Shown here: piece after piece, positions 20,274 to 31,046 of the stretch
How the letters are laid out: each line of letters begins with the position of its first letter
Position numbering within the stretch: position 1 is the stretch's first letter
NCBI GenBank assembly: GCA_027577415.1
Contig: JANBQS010000082.1
Coordinates: 1-39,269 of the forward strand
Length of the DNA stretch: 39,269 nt
From: Coemansia sp. RSA 922
Lineage: Eukaryota > Kickxellomycota > Kickxellomycetes > Kickxellales > Kickxellaceae
Reading direction: 5' to 3'
Notes under the pieces: model-generated
What the model saw: only the letters and a program-made list of their open reading frames with translations
The model's database searches: none
What the model was told of the DNA's origin: nothing
Made by a program: the position numbers and the translations under genes

Positions 20274-22532
20274 CTAAGATTCCGAGGACATTGATCTGTC
20301 GTCGTCCATATTGTCGGTAGCCAGCGACGACGGCGCAAGCGAGGGCGAGTGTGCTGGCGACGAAGCCGACGACAATGGCGGCGACATGCTCTTGGCCTTT
20401 TTGACGTTGCCAGGGGCGCCTTGATAAGCGGGCCAAATACAGATGGAGTTGTCGTCAGAGGCCGACGCCAGCACCGCCATCCTGCTGCTCCACGCGCAAG
20501 CGTTGACAGTAGAGTTGTGGCCCTCAAGGTGTGCCAGGCGGCGACCCGTATCTCTGCTCCAAACAAACAGCGAGCCATCTTCGCTTCCCAGCGCCACCAG
20601 TCTATCGTCAAGCCCAGCAAACGCACAGCGGATGACGTACTTGCCCTGTACGTGGCCCTTGAACTCGCGTACGCGTGTGCGCGATGACAGATCCCACATA
20701 TTCATGCCGCCTGTTTTCAAAACTGTCAGGCAGTATCGCGCATCAGACGACAATGCCAGCGACATGATAACCGAGGCCTCTTCCAGCATGTACAAGAACG
20801 TCAACGTCGTCAGATCGTACACGTGGACGCTGTTCTGGTCGTCAGCCACCAGCAGTAGACTGCAGTCACTGGAGATCACGAGATCGTGTACCCGCGGCGT
20901 GGCGACTTGTTTGACTATCTCGCCGTCCTTGTTCCATATAATAACTTTGCGGTCCATGCCGCCCGAGATAATCTTGCCCGTGTCTCCCAGCCACTTGCAC
21001 GCGGTGACTGTCTCATCGTGCCCCGAGAACACTCGCAGAGACTCGCCGGTGTTAACGTCCCACAGCCGCAGGGTCCGATCGCTGCTGGCAGACACAATCT
21101 GTTTGCTATCAGGCGACCATGCCAAACACGCCACCTCAAACTCGTGTCCCTCCAGACGGTGCACGATAGAGTAGTCCTTGGTGCTCCATACAATACACGT
21201 CTTGTCGCACGATGTCGAGCCCAAGTAGCGGCCATCGGGCGAAAATGCCACGTACCACACCTCGTCTTTGTGACCCTTCAAAACAATTCGAAGATCCTTG
21301 GGAAAGGCAGGCAATGGGCACGCATGATCCGCATAGAGGTTATCATCTACTGCGCGCACATGCTGGTCACAGCTACTGCACTGACTCGCCATAGCTTGAG
21401 CAAACAGTGTCTCCATCCGATGAACGGGCACCATTTTACCAGGCGATATGTACTTTTGCAAGGCCTCGAGCACGAGTAGTCGCGACCGACCCTCGCTGCC
21501 ATCCCACTCGGCTGCTGTTCGCAAATCGGCCGATGTGGGGCACATCAGCAAGCTCGACAGCCGGTGAAGTTGTGTGACGTCGTCGGTTAGCATGCTGAGC
21601 TCATTCTGTAGTATCATCAGCGCTTGCTTGAGCTGTCGAGCCTCCAGTTGCTCGAGGAATTGCTGTCGCTTGACGATAAACTGGGCAGCCTACAGTTTAG
21701 TAAGACAGAACATCAACAACATAGCGGGACGTGCTGAGAATTAATTTACGACTTGTGTGTGTGTGCGCAGCAGCAGGTCCATATATATGTAATCAGGTGG
21801 CAACCCGTGGGTAAAGGCATCATCCGTCACAGAAAGGGAAAGCACGGCAATCGGGGGAGGATCACAAGGACAGCACAATATCCCAGTACTTACAGTTACA
21901 TGCTCGTGAGCATCAATGCCAATTGATGACAGGGCGCCCTCGACTTCTGACCACTTGCCAGACAGGATGTTGCTGCGAAAGCGAGCTATTGGCTCGTCCT
22001 CGAGCGTAAACCCAGACTCGCTTTGCAAGAGCTTGTATGAATCAGTGAATCCTCTGTCGCGGAGCTCTTGCAACATCAGCCGCACTACCTGCTCTTCACC
22101 AAACTGCGACTGGCGCAGGCAATGGCGCGGAGCTTCTTTCTTTAGTCCTGGGTAGCGCCAAAGCTGGCTGTCGCCACCACTTGGATTCTCCGAGCTTTTG
22201 CCGCCGCCTCCAGTAGTAGTGGCCGATGTGGCGCTCCGCAGTGACATGCCTACTACATTGCCATTTGTGCTAGACGATGCCCCGTTACCTTCCATATGGG
22301 GGCTGCCGTTGCTGCTGCCACTGGCGTGTGGGGCTGAGGCACTCAGCGGAAGCGTCATTGCTTGGATCTGTTGTGGTGTGTCAGTATCCTGGCTGAAGGA
22401 TGCTGACCGTGTAGCTTGGTCAGGTTTCAGGCGCTTGGTCGACCGTTGAACTCCTGCCTCGGACCCCGAGCTCCGTGTGCGCTTAGGAGTGGTCTGCGAG
22501 TTGCGTAGAATCTTTGCGCTATTTTGACGCCG
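20274..22532 (-). CDS. WDR26/Gid7-like WD40 protein (LisH-CTLH-WD40), 5' end unresolved
   Basis: Two coding exons are clear: 22532-21894 and 21689-20274, with intron 21893-21690 (GTAAGTACT...CTGTAG, phase 0). Gly/Ser-rich and basic sequence is followed by a LisH-type helix (GEEQVVRLMLQELRDRGFTD), then CTLH (FRSNILSGKWSEVE, VKRQQFLEQLEARQLKQAL) and about seven WD40 repeats from LKGHKDEVWYVAFSPDGRYL to SASDDNSICIWP. This is the layout of WDR26 and yeast Gid7, subunits of the GID/CTLH ubiquitin ligase that degrades metabolic enzymes. The first in-frame ATG is at 22358 (MTLPLSASAP; 626 residues). However, the frame continues upstream with protein-like, NLS-like sequence (TPKRTRSSGSEAG, RSTKRLKPDQ) to an acceptor TTGTAG at 22533, so a further 5' exon is likely. 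I could not place it. Confidence 0.88.
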
Positions 22533-23026
22533 CTACAACACAAAAACAAACCAATTCACCAAAAATGGAATATGTTAGCACTATGGCCACATAAGAGGCA
22601 AGTCTGGCGTATGTATCTGCGGACTACCCCTTACCAAAGCAATAGCGGCGCACTCTGGTTCTTAAAATGTTGTGAGGGTGTAGGTCGGTGCAAGCCAAAT
22701 GCAAAGACTGCGACAAATCTAAACTAAAGCCAGGTGGATGTGGAAATAGGAAATGTGATTGAAAAGAATATAATTGACAAACTCCAGGAACCAGGAGGAG
22801 AAAGGAAAAAAAAGTCCAGACCCCAAGAGCTAGAAGAGGGTGCATGCATAGCAAGCCGCCAAGCCAGAAGGAGCGAGACTCGGCTGCCGTCATGCGAGCC
22901 GATGACTCTGGAGATGCGAGTCGAGGCAATTCATCAGCACATACATGTAAGCATGTATGGCCAGCAACCAGAGAGCAGAAAAGTGCTATAGATTAAGCGA
23001 AGGAAATGATGAATAAAAGAAAGAGA
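22533..23026. other. WDR26-like 5' region / MCM5 3' region
   Basis: Both neighbours are on the minus strand. The missing first exon of the WDR26-like gene should lie here. A donor-like GTAAGG at about 22635 has an in-frame stop upstream in the required phase, so it does not supply the start. The perfect inverted repeat CATACATG-TAAG-CATGTATG at 22940-22959 could form a hairpin in the MCM5 3'UTR. Confidence 0.45.
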
Positions 23027-25189
23027 CTAAGCGCCCACACGCTGGATGATCATGCGCTGGCTCTTGAACTGCAGGGTCTCCTGGCGAACCAAGAGATAGA
23101 GGGCACGGTCGACGGCATGAGATGAGAAGCCCTGGTTAGTAAAGTCGGTGGTGATAGCCCGCACCGACACCTGTGAGCCGATGGGCAGGCGGCGACGGAT
23201 CTCCTGCTCGACGCGACGCATTTCAGACGACAGATCCGAACGAGTGGTGCCGCCGCCCTGGCCGCTCTGTACGGCATCCATGGTGGACATGCGGAACATG
23301 CGGATCGCCTCATCGACATGCTCGACAGTAGCGACCGGCGACAGCGTCATTTTGGCCAGCGACTCTGTGATACGCACCACGGCCTCCAGCTGGCGGACAG
23401 TGATTGGGATGACAGACCGCTCGGTCGAGTCGCGCTCCATATTCCACAGCTGCGCGCGCATGGCGACAAAGAAGCTGCTGAGCTTCTCGGATGCCTCGGG
23501 CGACAGGCGGGGCGCACACCGCTCCTTGCAGTAGGTGATGTAGCGGCGCATGGTCTCCAGGCTCAGCTCGCCGCCCTCGACCTCGACGGCTGCGCGCGTG
23601 GCGTGGACCTGCATGACGTGCCTGGCGATGGTCTGATCGCGCAGCTCGTTGTGCTCGTCCTTGACAATAAAGATCATGTCAAAGCGCGACAAGATAGTGG
23701 TCTGGAAGTCAATGTTCTCACCAGGCGCCTTGCTGTCGTCGTAGCGCCCAAACAGCGGGTTAGCAGCCGCCAGCACCGACGACCGGGCATTCAGGATCGT
23801 AGTGATGCCGGCCTTGGCAATGGAGATCGTCTGCTGCTCCATGGCCTCGTGAATAGCCACACGGTCCTCGTCGCGCATCTTGTCAAACTCGTCGATGCAC
23901 ACCACGCCGCCATCAGCCAGAACCATAGCGCCGCCCTCGAGGTAGAACTCGCGCGTCGACGGATCCTTGATCACCGACGCCGTCAGACCAGCAGCACTGC
24001 TGCCCTTGCCCGAGGTGTAGATGGAAATCGGCGACACCTTTTCGACAAACTTTAGCAGCTGACTCTTGGCCGTACCAGGGTCGCCGAGGAGCAGCACGTT
24101 GATGTCGCCACGCAGCCGCATGCCGTCTGGGAGCGACTTTTTCGACCCGCCAAACAAAAGGCACGACACTGCCCTCTTGATGTCCTCGTTGCCGTAGATG
24201 GACGGCGCAATGCTGCTGGAGAACTTTTGGTAAATGTTTGGCGTGCGCGACAGCGCGATAAACTCGTGCTCCTCCTCGGGCGTGAACACTCGCTTTGTGA
24301 AGCTGTTGCCGCTCTTGATGATTTCGATTCCAACCACGCGTAGGTACGGCTGGCGGATGGCAATCGCGCTGTTGTCCTTCATGCCCTTGCTCTGGTACAC
24401 CGTGAAGATGCCGGTGATTGTGACACGCGAGCCAGGGAACACCTTGTTTGTCAGGCTGCGGTCAGCGCTCATAACCGTGTGCCGCGGGAGCTCGCCCACT
24501 GGGATGAGGTCTGGCGCCTCTTGCACCTTGAGCGTCTGCTGGTCAATGAACTTGCACTTGTCCGTGATGATCTCGAACGGGTCGAGCGGGCACTTTTCGC
24601 TGTTGGCCACTTGCTCCCGGTCGCAGATACGAGGGATCGCCACTCCAGCAAACCCACCGCCCACTGGGACCACCTTGGTGTGGCGGCAGGTACGGCACTG
24701 CAAGAGGACCGTCGTGGCCTTTGACGCCAGCGAGGACGCGCCGATGACAATGCCCGATACGCACACGAGCTTAGATATGTGGTCCGAGCCCAAGTCGCGG
24801 ATGTTGACCATGTTTGTGTTGGAGCGCACAGTGACTTGGATCTCGGGAACATCCTGCAAGCCAGTCGCGCTGGGCGCAACAATCTTGCGCGCACTGTTGC
24901 GTGCCGCCAGCTCAAACAACGGGAGGATGTCAATTGGCTGGTTAACCAGCTGTTGCGACAGCGACTCATCAAAGCTGGCCAAATCCTGTAGAACAACATT
25001 TAGCACGTAATCGCTCACTGCCAGGTTCTGGCGCAACTGGTCGCGGTAGATAAACACGTTGTCGTCGCGGAAGTTCTGGATAAAGTCAAACAGGTCCTGC
25101 TGTACTTTCTGCCGGTCGTTCTTGACCTCCTCGCCCTCATGCACGTTGCGCGTGAACACTCTTCCTGCGTCCCACCCTTGCGAGGCCAT
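23027..25189 (-). CDS. MCM5: DNA replication licensing factor Mcm5
   Basis: A single exon encodes 720 residues starting MASQGWDAGRVFTRNVHEGE, the length and opening expected for Mcm5. The OB-fold region has zinc-ligand cysteines from CRTCRH (165, 168) onward to Cys189 and Cys200. The AAA+ core has Walker A GDPGTAKS (369-376), Walker B VVCIDEFDKM and the arginine finger in LSRFDMIF (501-503). The C-terminal winged-helix part ends SQRMIIQRVGA. Mcm5 pairs with Mcm2 and Mcm3 in the MCM2-7 ring, the replicative helicase; the Mcm2-Mcm5 interface is the DNA entry gate. TTTCTTGCAG just before the ATG resembles an acceptor, so a 5'UTR intron is possible. No MluI box (ACGCGT) was seen upstream. Confidence 0.97.
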   Translation of the reverse strand: MASQGWDAGRVFTRNVHEGEEVKNDRQKVQQDLFDFIQNFRDDNVFIYRDQLRQNLAVSDYVLNVVLQDLASFDESLSQQLVNQPIDILPLFELAARNSARKIVAPSATGLQDVPEIQVTVRSNTNMVNIRDLGSDHISKLVCVSGIVIGASSLASKATTVLLQCRTCRHTKVVPVGGGFAGVAIPRICDREQVANSEKCPLDPFEIITDKCKFIDQQTLKVQEAPDLIPVGELPRHTVMSADRSLTNKVFPGSRVTITGIFTVYQSKGMKDNSAIAIRQPYLRVVGIEIIKSGNSFTKRVFTPEEEHEFIALSRTPNIYQKFSSSIAPSIYGNEDIKRAVSCLLFGGSKKSLPDGMRLRGDINVLLLGDPGTAKSQLLKFVEKVSPISIYTSGKGSSAAGLTASVIKDPSTREFYLEGGAMVLADGGVVCIDEFDKMRDEDRVAIHEAMEQQTISIAKAGITTILNARSSVLAAANPLFGRYDDSKAPGENIDFQTTILSRFDMIFIVKDEHNELRDQTIARHVMQVHATRAAVEVEGGELSLETMRRYITYCKERCAPRLSPEASEKLSSFFVAMRAQLWNMERDSTERSVIPITVRQLEAVVRITESLAKMTLSPVATVEHVDEAIRMFRMSTMDAVQSGQGGGTTRSDLSSEMRRVEQEIRRRLPIGSQVSVRAITTDFTNQGFSSHAVDRALYLLVRQETLQFKSQRMIIQRVGA

Positions 25190-25601
25190 TGCTGCAAGAA
25201 ATTACCTGGCGTTAAAATAAATAAATAAAGTGGGTGTTCTTTTTTCGCTTCAACCAATGCCAGAATGCACAAGTAGATTTTGCAAAGAAAGGCAAATAAA
25301 ATAATAATATTAATGACAGCTGTAGAGTAGAGGAGGAGGGAAGAGGAAAAGAGATAAAAGCTTGTTTACGCCAATGGAGCTGCACAGCCACCCAAAGAAA
25401 AAACGTGTGTTTACTTTAAGGGACAAAGATTGCTGATCATACTCTGATCGCTCAATCAATAGTTGATTGAAGAATTGGTTAGGAGAGAACGACTAAGCCG
25501 TCTGCAAAAGTATATTCGTTGACAAAAAACACCTAGCAAAGTGGCAGAGCACGCTCGCAACAGACTTGAGGGGCGGGAACAGCAACCAGCTCTCAGTCCG
25601 C
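25190..25601. other. MCM5 promoter / RPL15 3' region
   Basis: These 412 bases lie between two minus-strand genes. The part near MCM5 is AT-rich (AAATAAATAAATAAAG, AATAATAATATTAATG). No ORF, repeat or RNA gene is apparent. Confidence 0.45.
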
Positions 25602-26628
25602 TTAACGGAAACGGCGGAGGGAGAGGGTGTTGCGGCGCTTCCAGTTCTGCTTGCGGCCACCACCACGGGTGTTGTTGTACAAGTGACCCTTGGCGATACC
25701 ACGGCTCTTGCGGCCGGCAGAGGTGAGACCACGGGCCTCGCGGCGCTTGTGGACGGCCTTGGCGATCCAGTTGATGCGGGGATCGCGGCGGATGGCCTTG
25801 TGCGAGGGGTCCACAAGGATAACCTCAAAGAACTTGAAGGTCGAGTCCTGGTTAACCCAGTACGAGTTGAGGACACGCAGGTTACCGCAACGCTTACCGA
25901 CACGCTGCTCGGCGACAACGCGCTTCGACTTTTGCAGCTTGAGCTCGTTGATACCCTGGTTGACGGGCTTACCGTACACCTGACCCTTGGGGTTGGGCCT
26001 CTTGCGGTTACCACGGCGGACACGGATGCGGTAGATCACGTAGCCCTGCTTGGCCTTGTAGCCCAGACGGCGGGCCTTCTCGGGACGAGAGGGGCGAGAC
26101 GCACGGTGGATGGTGTGCAGCTGTCTATTGTTGTTAAACATAACAGCACAGCCCGATTCGACATACATGCAAAATAGAAGATGCAAAAAACAGACATGTA
26201 GGTGGTGGGTGGATTAACAAAGTCGCCCTTGCCATGGAGTGCGTATAGTCATCGGAACAAGGGCCAGTATAAGCGCCTCAACCGTGCCAAAGACATGGCT
26301 AGTTGGAAATGCAGCTGGCCAGGAAAGAAAGACAATAGAGCTTGCTCCTTAAAACAAACTCTATCGCGATCTAGCCTGGCACCGTGCTCGCAAATTTTGC
26401 TACCAGCCGTCAATACTACTCAAAATAGAGTAACTACAAACGAACTGGTAGCAAGCCCAAGTTGCCTAGCAATGGCATGGCGTGACCTTGAATCACCTCT
26501 CTCCCAAATTAAAACCCATGTTATATGACAACGTACCTGTACTCCCAGCAGCGCACGCGCAGGAGGAAGCGCATGACGTCCGACTGCTTCTTCTTGGTAA
26601 GCTCCTCGAGATACTTGTAGGCACCCAT
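25602..26628 (-). CDS. RPL15: 60S ribosomal protein L15 (eL15)
   Basis: Two coding exons are inferred: 26628-26537 (92 nt) and 26124-25602, giving 204 residues, exactly the usual length. Exon 1 encodes [20 protein letters not shown] then [10 protein letters not shown]; exon 2 continues [20 protein letters not shown]. The 412-nt intron begins GTACGT and ends AATAG. The conserved block [20 protein letters not shown] and the C-terminal [17 protein letters not shown] leave no doubt. eL15 is an assembly-critical protein at the core of the large subunit. A further intron in the 5'UTR (26802-26650) is supported by GTGAGT and TGTAG borders. I looked for snoRNA boxes in the coding intron and found none convincing. 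Confidence 0.97.
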
Positions 26629-27521
26629 TTTTTATATAGTATACGCGTCCTACATTTGAATAATATCAGAGTTGGAATTTGAAATTCGCAAATTCGGAAT
26701 TTTGAAATTAGCGATAGTCCCCAATCAACATCGTATCCATTGTCTACGTGTTGTATCCTGCGAATCCGTTTTCTCGTAAACGATGGATGCGCGACACTCA
26801 CCCGTTAAAAATCGATGATAGATTCTGCAATTGACGATGCGATAATAGAAGAAAGCTCAAGCCCTTGGATGCTGCCCACCGTTTGAGCCAAATACCAGCA
26901 TCGCTTTTTTTTGCAGACATGAAAAATACGTGATCTTGTTGGTGATTGATCAGTGATACTTGATCTTGGGCAAAACGGCATAAAGCACAGAGCAAAAGTA
27001 CCCTCGCTCCGTTACACTTACTTCGATCTCGCCAATGGCACTGCATAGACATGGTGGTGGCGCAATGGATGGCAGTCAGCTATATATTTACCGCTGAGCA
27101 CAGATGAGCGAGACACAAGCATACAAGCATACACTTGTGTGAGAGAGGACAGCATCGCTTAATTTCAGGGGAAAGCTATGAAGCCACTACAATGCCCACT
27201 ATGACTTGTGCGCAACATCTAGAATACATCAAATTATTTTGCTTGTGAGACACCCGCAAGGAATACACGCAATCGAACGTAAGCCCAAAGTTGAGGAGCG
27301 AAGGTTCTTTTCGAAACATGTAAAAAAAAGCAATGAATGTTCTAGCCTTTGTGTAAAGAGATAATGTGCACCATAAAAGGTGCAACGCTTTGGATGCCTC
27401 TACCCTTTAAAGCTAATCGGTCCGCTTGCCCACTTCCGCTGTCAGCTTTACCCTCCACACACTATATATATTTAACATACACCCCCTTAGATACAGTACT
27501 ACTACTGCATTATTGCTTATC
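26629..27521. promoter_or_regulatory. Divergent promoter, RPL15 / deoxyhypusine synthase
   Basis: These 893 bases include the RPL15 5'UTR intron (26650-26802). A TATA-like run, TATATATATTTA at 27463-27474, lies about 50 bases before the deoxyhypusine synthase start. A short tandem repeat, ACAAGCAT twice, is near 27115-27130. No additional gene is supported. Confidence 0.5.
26650..26802 (-). promoter_or_regulatory. RPL15 5'UTR intron with shared ribosomal-protein motif
   Basis: Reading on the minus strand, the intron starts GTGAGTGTCGCGCATCCATC at 26802 and ends AAATGTAG at 26650, 21 bases before the ATG. This start matches the RPL12 intron start at 20 of 21 positions. GGATAC occurs twice, and AAATTCCGAAT (26702-26692) matches the RPL23 intron. 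Borders and matches are visible directly; transcription of this intron is inferred. Confidence 0.65.
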
Positions 27522-28622
27522 ATGTCTAATCCAAGCGAAACCTCGCAAGACAACTCCACTGGCATCCCAGCCATTGCCAGCGCTGCCGTGTTCGCCTCGT
27601 CGTCGCAGATCCCCGAGGGCACCAAGCTCATTCGTGGATACGACTTTGATGATGGCGTCGACTATAATGCGCTGCTAAAGTCGTATGCAACAACTGGATT
27701 CCAGGCCGCCAGCTTTAGCCGCGCAGTCGAGATAATCAACAACATGCGCGCTTGGAGGCTATCCGACGAGCCAATCGCCGACAACGACCAAGGTGACGAC
27801 CTCGACATTGAGTATCGCAAGAGCGTCAAGTGCAAGGTATTCTTGGGATATACGTCAAACCTGATCTCGTGTGGTGTTCGCGAGACTATCAAGTACTTGG
27901 TCAAGAACAAGATGGTTGATGTCGTTGTGGCTACCGCTGGCGGAGTTGAGGAGGACTTTATCAAGTGCCTGGCGCCAACTTATATGGGCGCATTTACAAA
28001 CAAGGGAAGCGAGCTGCGCAGCAAGGGCCTCAATCGTATCGGCAACCTCATTGTTCCCAACGACAACTACTGCAAGTTTGAGGAGTGGGTGATGCCTATC
28101 CTCGACCAGCTGCTGTTGGAGCAAAAGCGCGATGGTATTGTGTGGACGCCATCCAAGATAATCCACCGCTTGGGCAAGGAGATCAACCATCCGGACTCTA
28201 TCTACTACTGGGCATACAAGAACGATATCCCAGTTTACTGCCCGGCGATTACTGACGGCTCGCTGGGCGACATGATATACTTCCACTCCTTCCGCAATCC
28301 CGGACTGGTGGTCGACCTGGTACAAGATATTCGCGGCGTCAATGGCCAGGCAGTGTATGCCAAAAAGACCGGCATCATCATCTTGGGCGGTGGACTGGTC
28401 AAGCATCACATCTGCAACGCCAACCTCATGCGCAATGGCGCTGACTTTGCTGTCTTCATTAACACTGCGCAAGAGTTTGATGGCAGCGACGCCGGCGCAC
28501 GCCCCGACGAGGCCGTGTCGTGGGGAAAGATCAAGGTTGACGCCGAGTCAGTCAAGGTCTACGCCGAGGCTTCGCTGGTTTTCCCACTGATAGTCGCGCA
28601 GACATTTGCCTCTGGCAACTAA
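27522..28622 (+). CDS. DYS1: Deoxyhypusine synthase
   Basis: A single exon encodes 366 residues starting [20 protein letters not shown]. The frame is open further upstream to 27426, but the added residues are AT-derived promoter sequence. The enzyme transfers the aminobutyl group of spermidine to one lysine of eIF5A, using NAD, as the first step of hypusine formation in the cytosol. Characteristic stretches are present: [48 protein letters not shown] and [20 protein letters not shown]. The WGK lysine, Lys336, corresponds to the enzyme-intermediate Lys329 of the human protein. Its length is close to human DHS (369). Confidence 0.97.
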   Translation: MSNPSETSQDNSTGIPAIASAAVFASSSQIPEGTKLIRGYDFDDGVDYNALLKSYATTGFQAASFSRAVEIINNMRAWRLSDEPIADNDQGDDLDIEYRKSVKCKVFLGYTSNLISCGVRETIKYLVKNKMVDVVVATAGGVEEDFIKCLAPTYMGAFTNKGSELRSKGLNRIGNLIVPNDNYCKFEEWVMPILDQLLLEQKRDGIVWTPSKIIHRLGKEINHPDSIYYWAYKNDIPVYCPAITDGSLGDMIYFHSFRNPGLVVDLVQDIRGVNGQAVYAKKTGIIILGGGLVKHHICNANLMRNGADFAVFINTAQEFDGSDAGARPDEAVSWGKIKVDAESVKVYAEASLVFPLIVAQTFASGN

Positions 28623-29301
28623 ATATACGTATTGTAGAGCTTTTTCTTGTGTTTCATCTCGAACAATATGCTTAGTCAGCTTTATGATAGACCAAATAGA
28701 TGGGTGTGTTGTCGAATTTGTCAGTCATGTGTGGGGAAAATGCTATTCCTCTCCAGCTTGGGCTGTCTCCTCAAAAGTTCCAGCAGAGCGGACTGCTCTG
28801 CGTTGCCAGAAATACCAGCCAATCGGACGCCTGCACACACCCCGCACTGACGTGGCACGCTTCTCTGGACCAAAAATGCGAAAAGACGCTTTAGGCAAAG
28901 CTGTGCCTTTCCACAAATGCTAGTGGTTTTGCAGAAAGCGCACACCTGAAAAGCACTAAGCGATAAAGAAGACAACGCTGTCACGACAGCATCCATGGGC
29001 GTCAGAGAACCCCACCTATAAGAGCAAACGATATCCCCCGACCCTTCCCACTTTTCTGACATTTGCCTTCAACTCTACTTTCTGCTCTATTGTAATTTTC
29101 TGCTTTCTTACTTCTTTTTTTTGCACAGCCACCAACGAGCAAACGACCTTTTACTTGCTTTCTTGCTTCTTTCTTACTTTCTTTCTTTATCGCCCTTGGC
29201 TCTGCTTGTATATTCGCCTCATCTGAACAATTTAGCGCCGCTTTAACAGCATTCACTATTTTTTTTGCTAGCCTCTTCACCGCTCTCACACATTCGCAAC
29301 A
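28623..29301. promoter_or_regulatory. Deoxyhypusine synthase 3' region and PDI promoter
   Basis: Both neighbours are on the plus strand. TGACGTGG at 28848-28855 matches the mammalian-type unfolded-protein response element, and CCAAT occurs nearby at 28819-28823; either may be chance. A long pyrimidine tract of CTTT repeats lies at about 29150-29190, shortly before the PDI start, as in many strongly expressed fungal genes. No additional gene is supported. Confidence 0.4.
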
Positions 29302-30900
29302 ATGAAGGTCAGCGTTATGCGCTTTATGCTCTCTACCGTCGCTGCTCTGGCAGTGACTGGCGTAGTCTCCGCTTCGGCCGACGAGGAAAAGTCGGATGTC
29401 ACTGTCCTTACCACCGAGACCTTTAAGGAATGGACGGCGGCTCAGGACCTTGCTCTGATTGAGTTCTATGCGCCCTGGTGTGGCCACTGCAAGTCTCTGG
29501 CGCCCGAATACGAGAAGGCAGCCACCATCCTAAAGGACGAAAACATCAGCCTGGCCAAGGTCGACTGCACTACCGCGCAAGCACTTTGCGAGGAGATGGA
29601 GATTCCTGGCTTCCCGACGCTCAAGGTCGCAAAGAACGGAGACTTTGCCACTTACAACGGCACGCGCAAGGAGAGCGGCATCATCAGCTACATGCGCAAG
29701 CAGCTATTGCCGGCCCTGTCGGTTCTCGACCAGGATAGCTTTACCAAATTCACAAAGTCGGAGCGTGTGGTGGTTGTTGGCTTTGTCGAAGACGTCGAGT
29801 CGCCCGAATATGCCGAGCTCGAGTTGTTGGCTAAGGAGCTCCGCGACGACATGCTTTTCGGCGTGGTCAAGAGCGCAGAGATGGCAAAGGAGCATGGCGT
29901 TGCTGGCCCTGGCGTGGTGGTGTACAAGGAGTTTGACGATGGCAAGGACGTCTTTGACGGCAAGATTACTGCTGACGAACTCCGCAGCTTTATCAAGGCT
30001 AGCTCGGTGCCCATCTTTGGCGAGATCACGGGCGAGAACTACGCCACGTATGCTCAGACTGGCCTGCCATTCGGCTTTGCGTTCTTTGATAGTGAGGAGA
30101 CCCGCAAGGAGCTCGAGGAGCAGATCTATCCCATCGCCAAGGAGTACAAGGGCGTGATCAGCTTTGTGCTGATTGACGCTACAAAGTACTCGTCGCAGGC
30201 GGACCACCTCAACCTCAAGCACGAGTGGCCCGCACTCGCCATCCAGAACCAGACGAGCCTGGCAAAGTTCCCCTTCCCACAGGACAAGGATCTCACCAAG
30301 GCCAACGTCCAAAGCTTTGTCAAGGACTTTGCCGAGGGCAACCTCAAGCCCAGCTACAAGTCCGAGGCTATTCCCGAGTCCAACGACGGCAACGTCTTTG
30401 TCATGGTCACCGAACAGTTCAACGAGGTTGTCTTTGACAAGACCAAGGACGTTCTGCTCGAGTTTTACGCGCCGTGGTGCGGCCACTGCAAGAACCTGGC
30501 GCCAATCTACGAACAGTTGGGCGGCATCCTCAAGCAAAACAAGAACTTGGTTATTGCCAAGATGGATGCTACTGCCAACGATATCCCGTCAGCCGAGCCA
30601 GCACTGCAGGTCGGTGGTTTCCCTACGATTGTCATGATCCGCGGTGAGGACAACGCTATTGTAGAGTACAACGGTAACCGCTCGCTCGAATCCTTGCTTG
30701 AGTTTATCGAAGAGAACGCCGCCCACAGCGTCACCTACAACAAGGACGAGCTCAAGATCGCCGATGAAGAAGACGATGAGGCTGAGGAGGAGGACGAGGA
30801 TGACAAGCCCGCGCCCAAGAAGGTCGTCGACCAGGCAGACGCCGGAGCTGAGGCCGATGTTGAGCAGCCCGAGGACAAGGCCACCCACGATGAGCTCTAA
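29302..30900 (+). CDS. PDI1: Protein disulfide isomerase
   Basis: A single exon encodes 532 residues. The N-terminus MKVSVMRFMLSTVAALAVTG is a signal peptide. The a-b-b'-a' layout has two WCGHC active sites: Cys60-Cys63 in EFYAPWCGHCKSLAP and Cys393-Cys396 in EFYAPWCGHCKNLAP. An acidic tail (ADEEDDEAEEEDEDD) precedes the C-terminal HDEL, the ER retrieval signal. The enzyme forms and rearranges disulfides in secretory proteins. Codon use is strongly biased toward G/C endings, consistent with high expression. It converges with RPL12, with only about 146 bases between the stop codons. Confidence 0.97.
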   Translation: MKVSVMRFMLSTVAALAVTGVVSASADEEKSDVTVLTTETFKEWTAAQDLALIEFYAPWCGHCKSLAPEYEKAATILKDENISLAKVDCTTAQALCEEMEIPGFPTLKVAKNGDFATYNGTRKESGIISYMRKQLLPALSVLDQDSFTKFTKSERVVVVGFVEDVESPEYAELELLAKELRDDMLFGVVKSAEMAKEHGVAGPGVVVYKEFDDGKDVFDGKITADELRSFIKASSVPIFGEITGENYATYAQTGLPFGFAFFDSEETRKELEEQIYPIAKEYKGVISFVLIDATKYSSQADHLNLKHEWPALAIQNQTSLAKFPFPQDKDLTKANVQSFVKDFAEGNLKPSYKSEAIPESNDGNVFVMVTEQFNEVVFDKTKDVLLEFYAPWCGHCKNLAPIYEQLGGILKQNKNLVIAKMDATANDIPSAEPALQVGGFPTIVMIRGEDNAIVEYNGNRSLESLLEFIEENAAHSVTYNKDELKIADEEDDEAEEEDEDDKPAPKKVVDQADAGAEADVEQPEDKATHDEL

Positions 30901-31046
30901 GCTCGCAATATGTTCTTTCTTTGCTAATTACGTTTTCTACATATATCGCACTCGCACATCCACCACATGTATGCACACTTGTAACTGACTCTTGGTAAAA
31001 TAGTAGATTTTATTCTCGCTACTCATCATAGCAAACTCAAATTGGC

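Noticed and set aside
26125..26536. Possible snoRNA in the RPL15 intron
   Set aside because: A CGATGA string on the minus strand resembles box C, but no matching box D or terminal stem was found. The RPL23 and RPL12 introns gave nothing better.
29704..30537. A 277-codon minus-strand frame
   Set aside because: It is antisense to PDI, repetitive in composition (Leu/Val/Ala) and explained by the codon bias of PDI.
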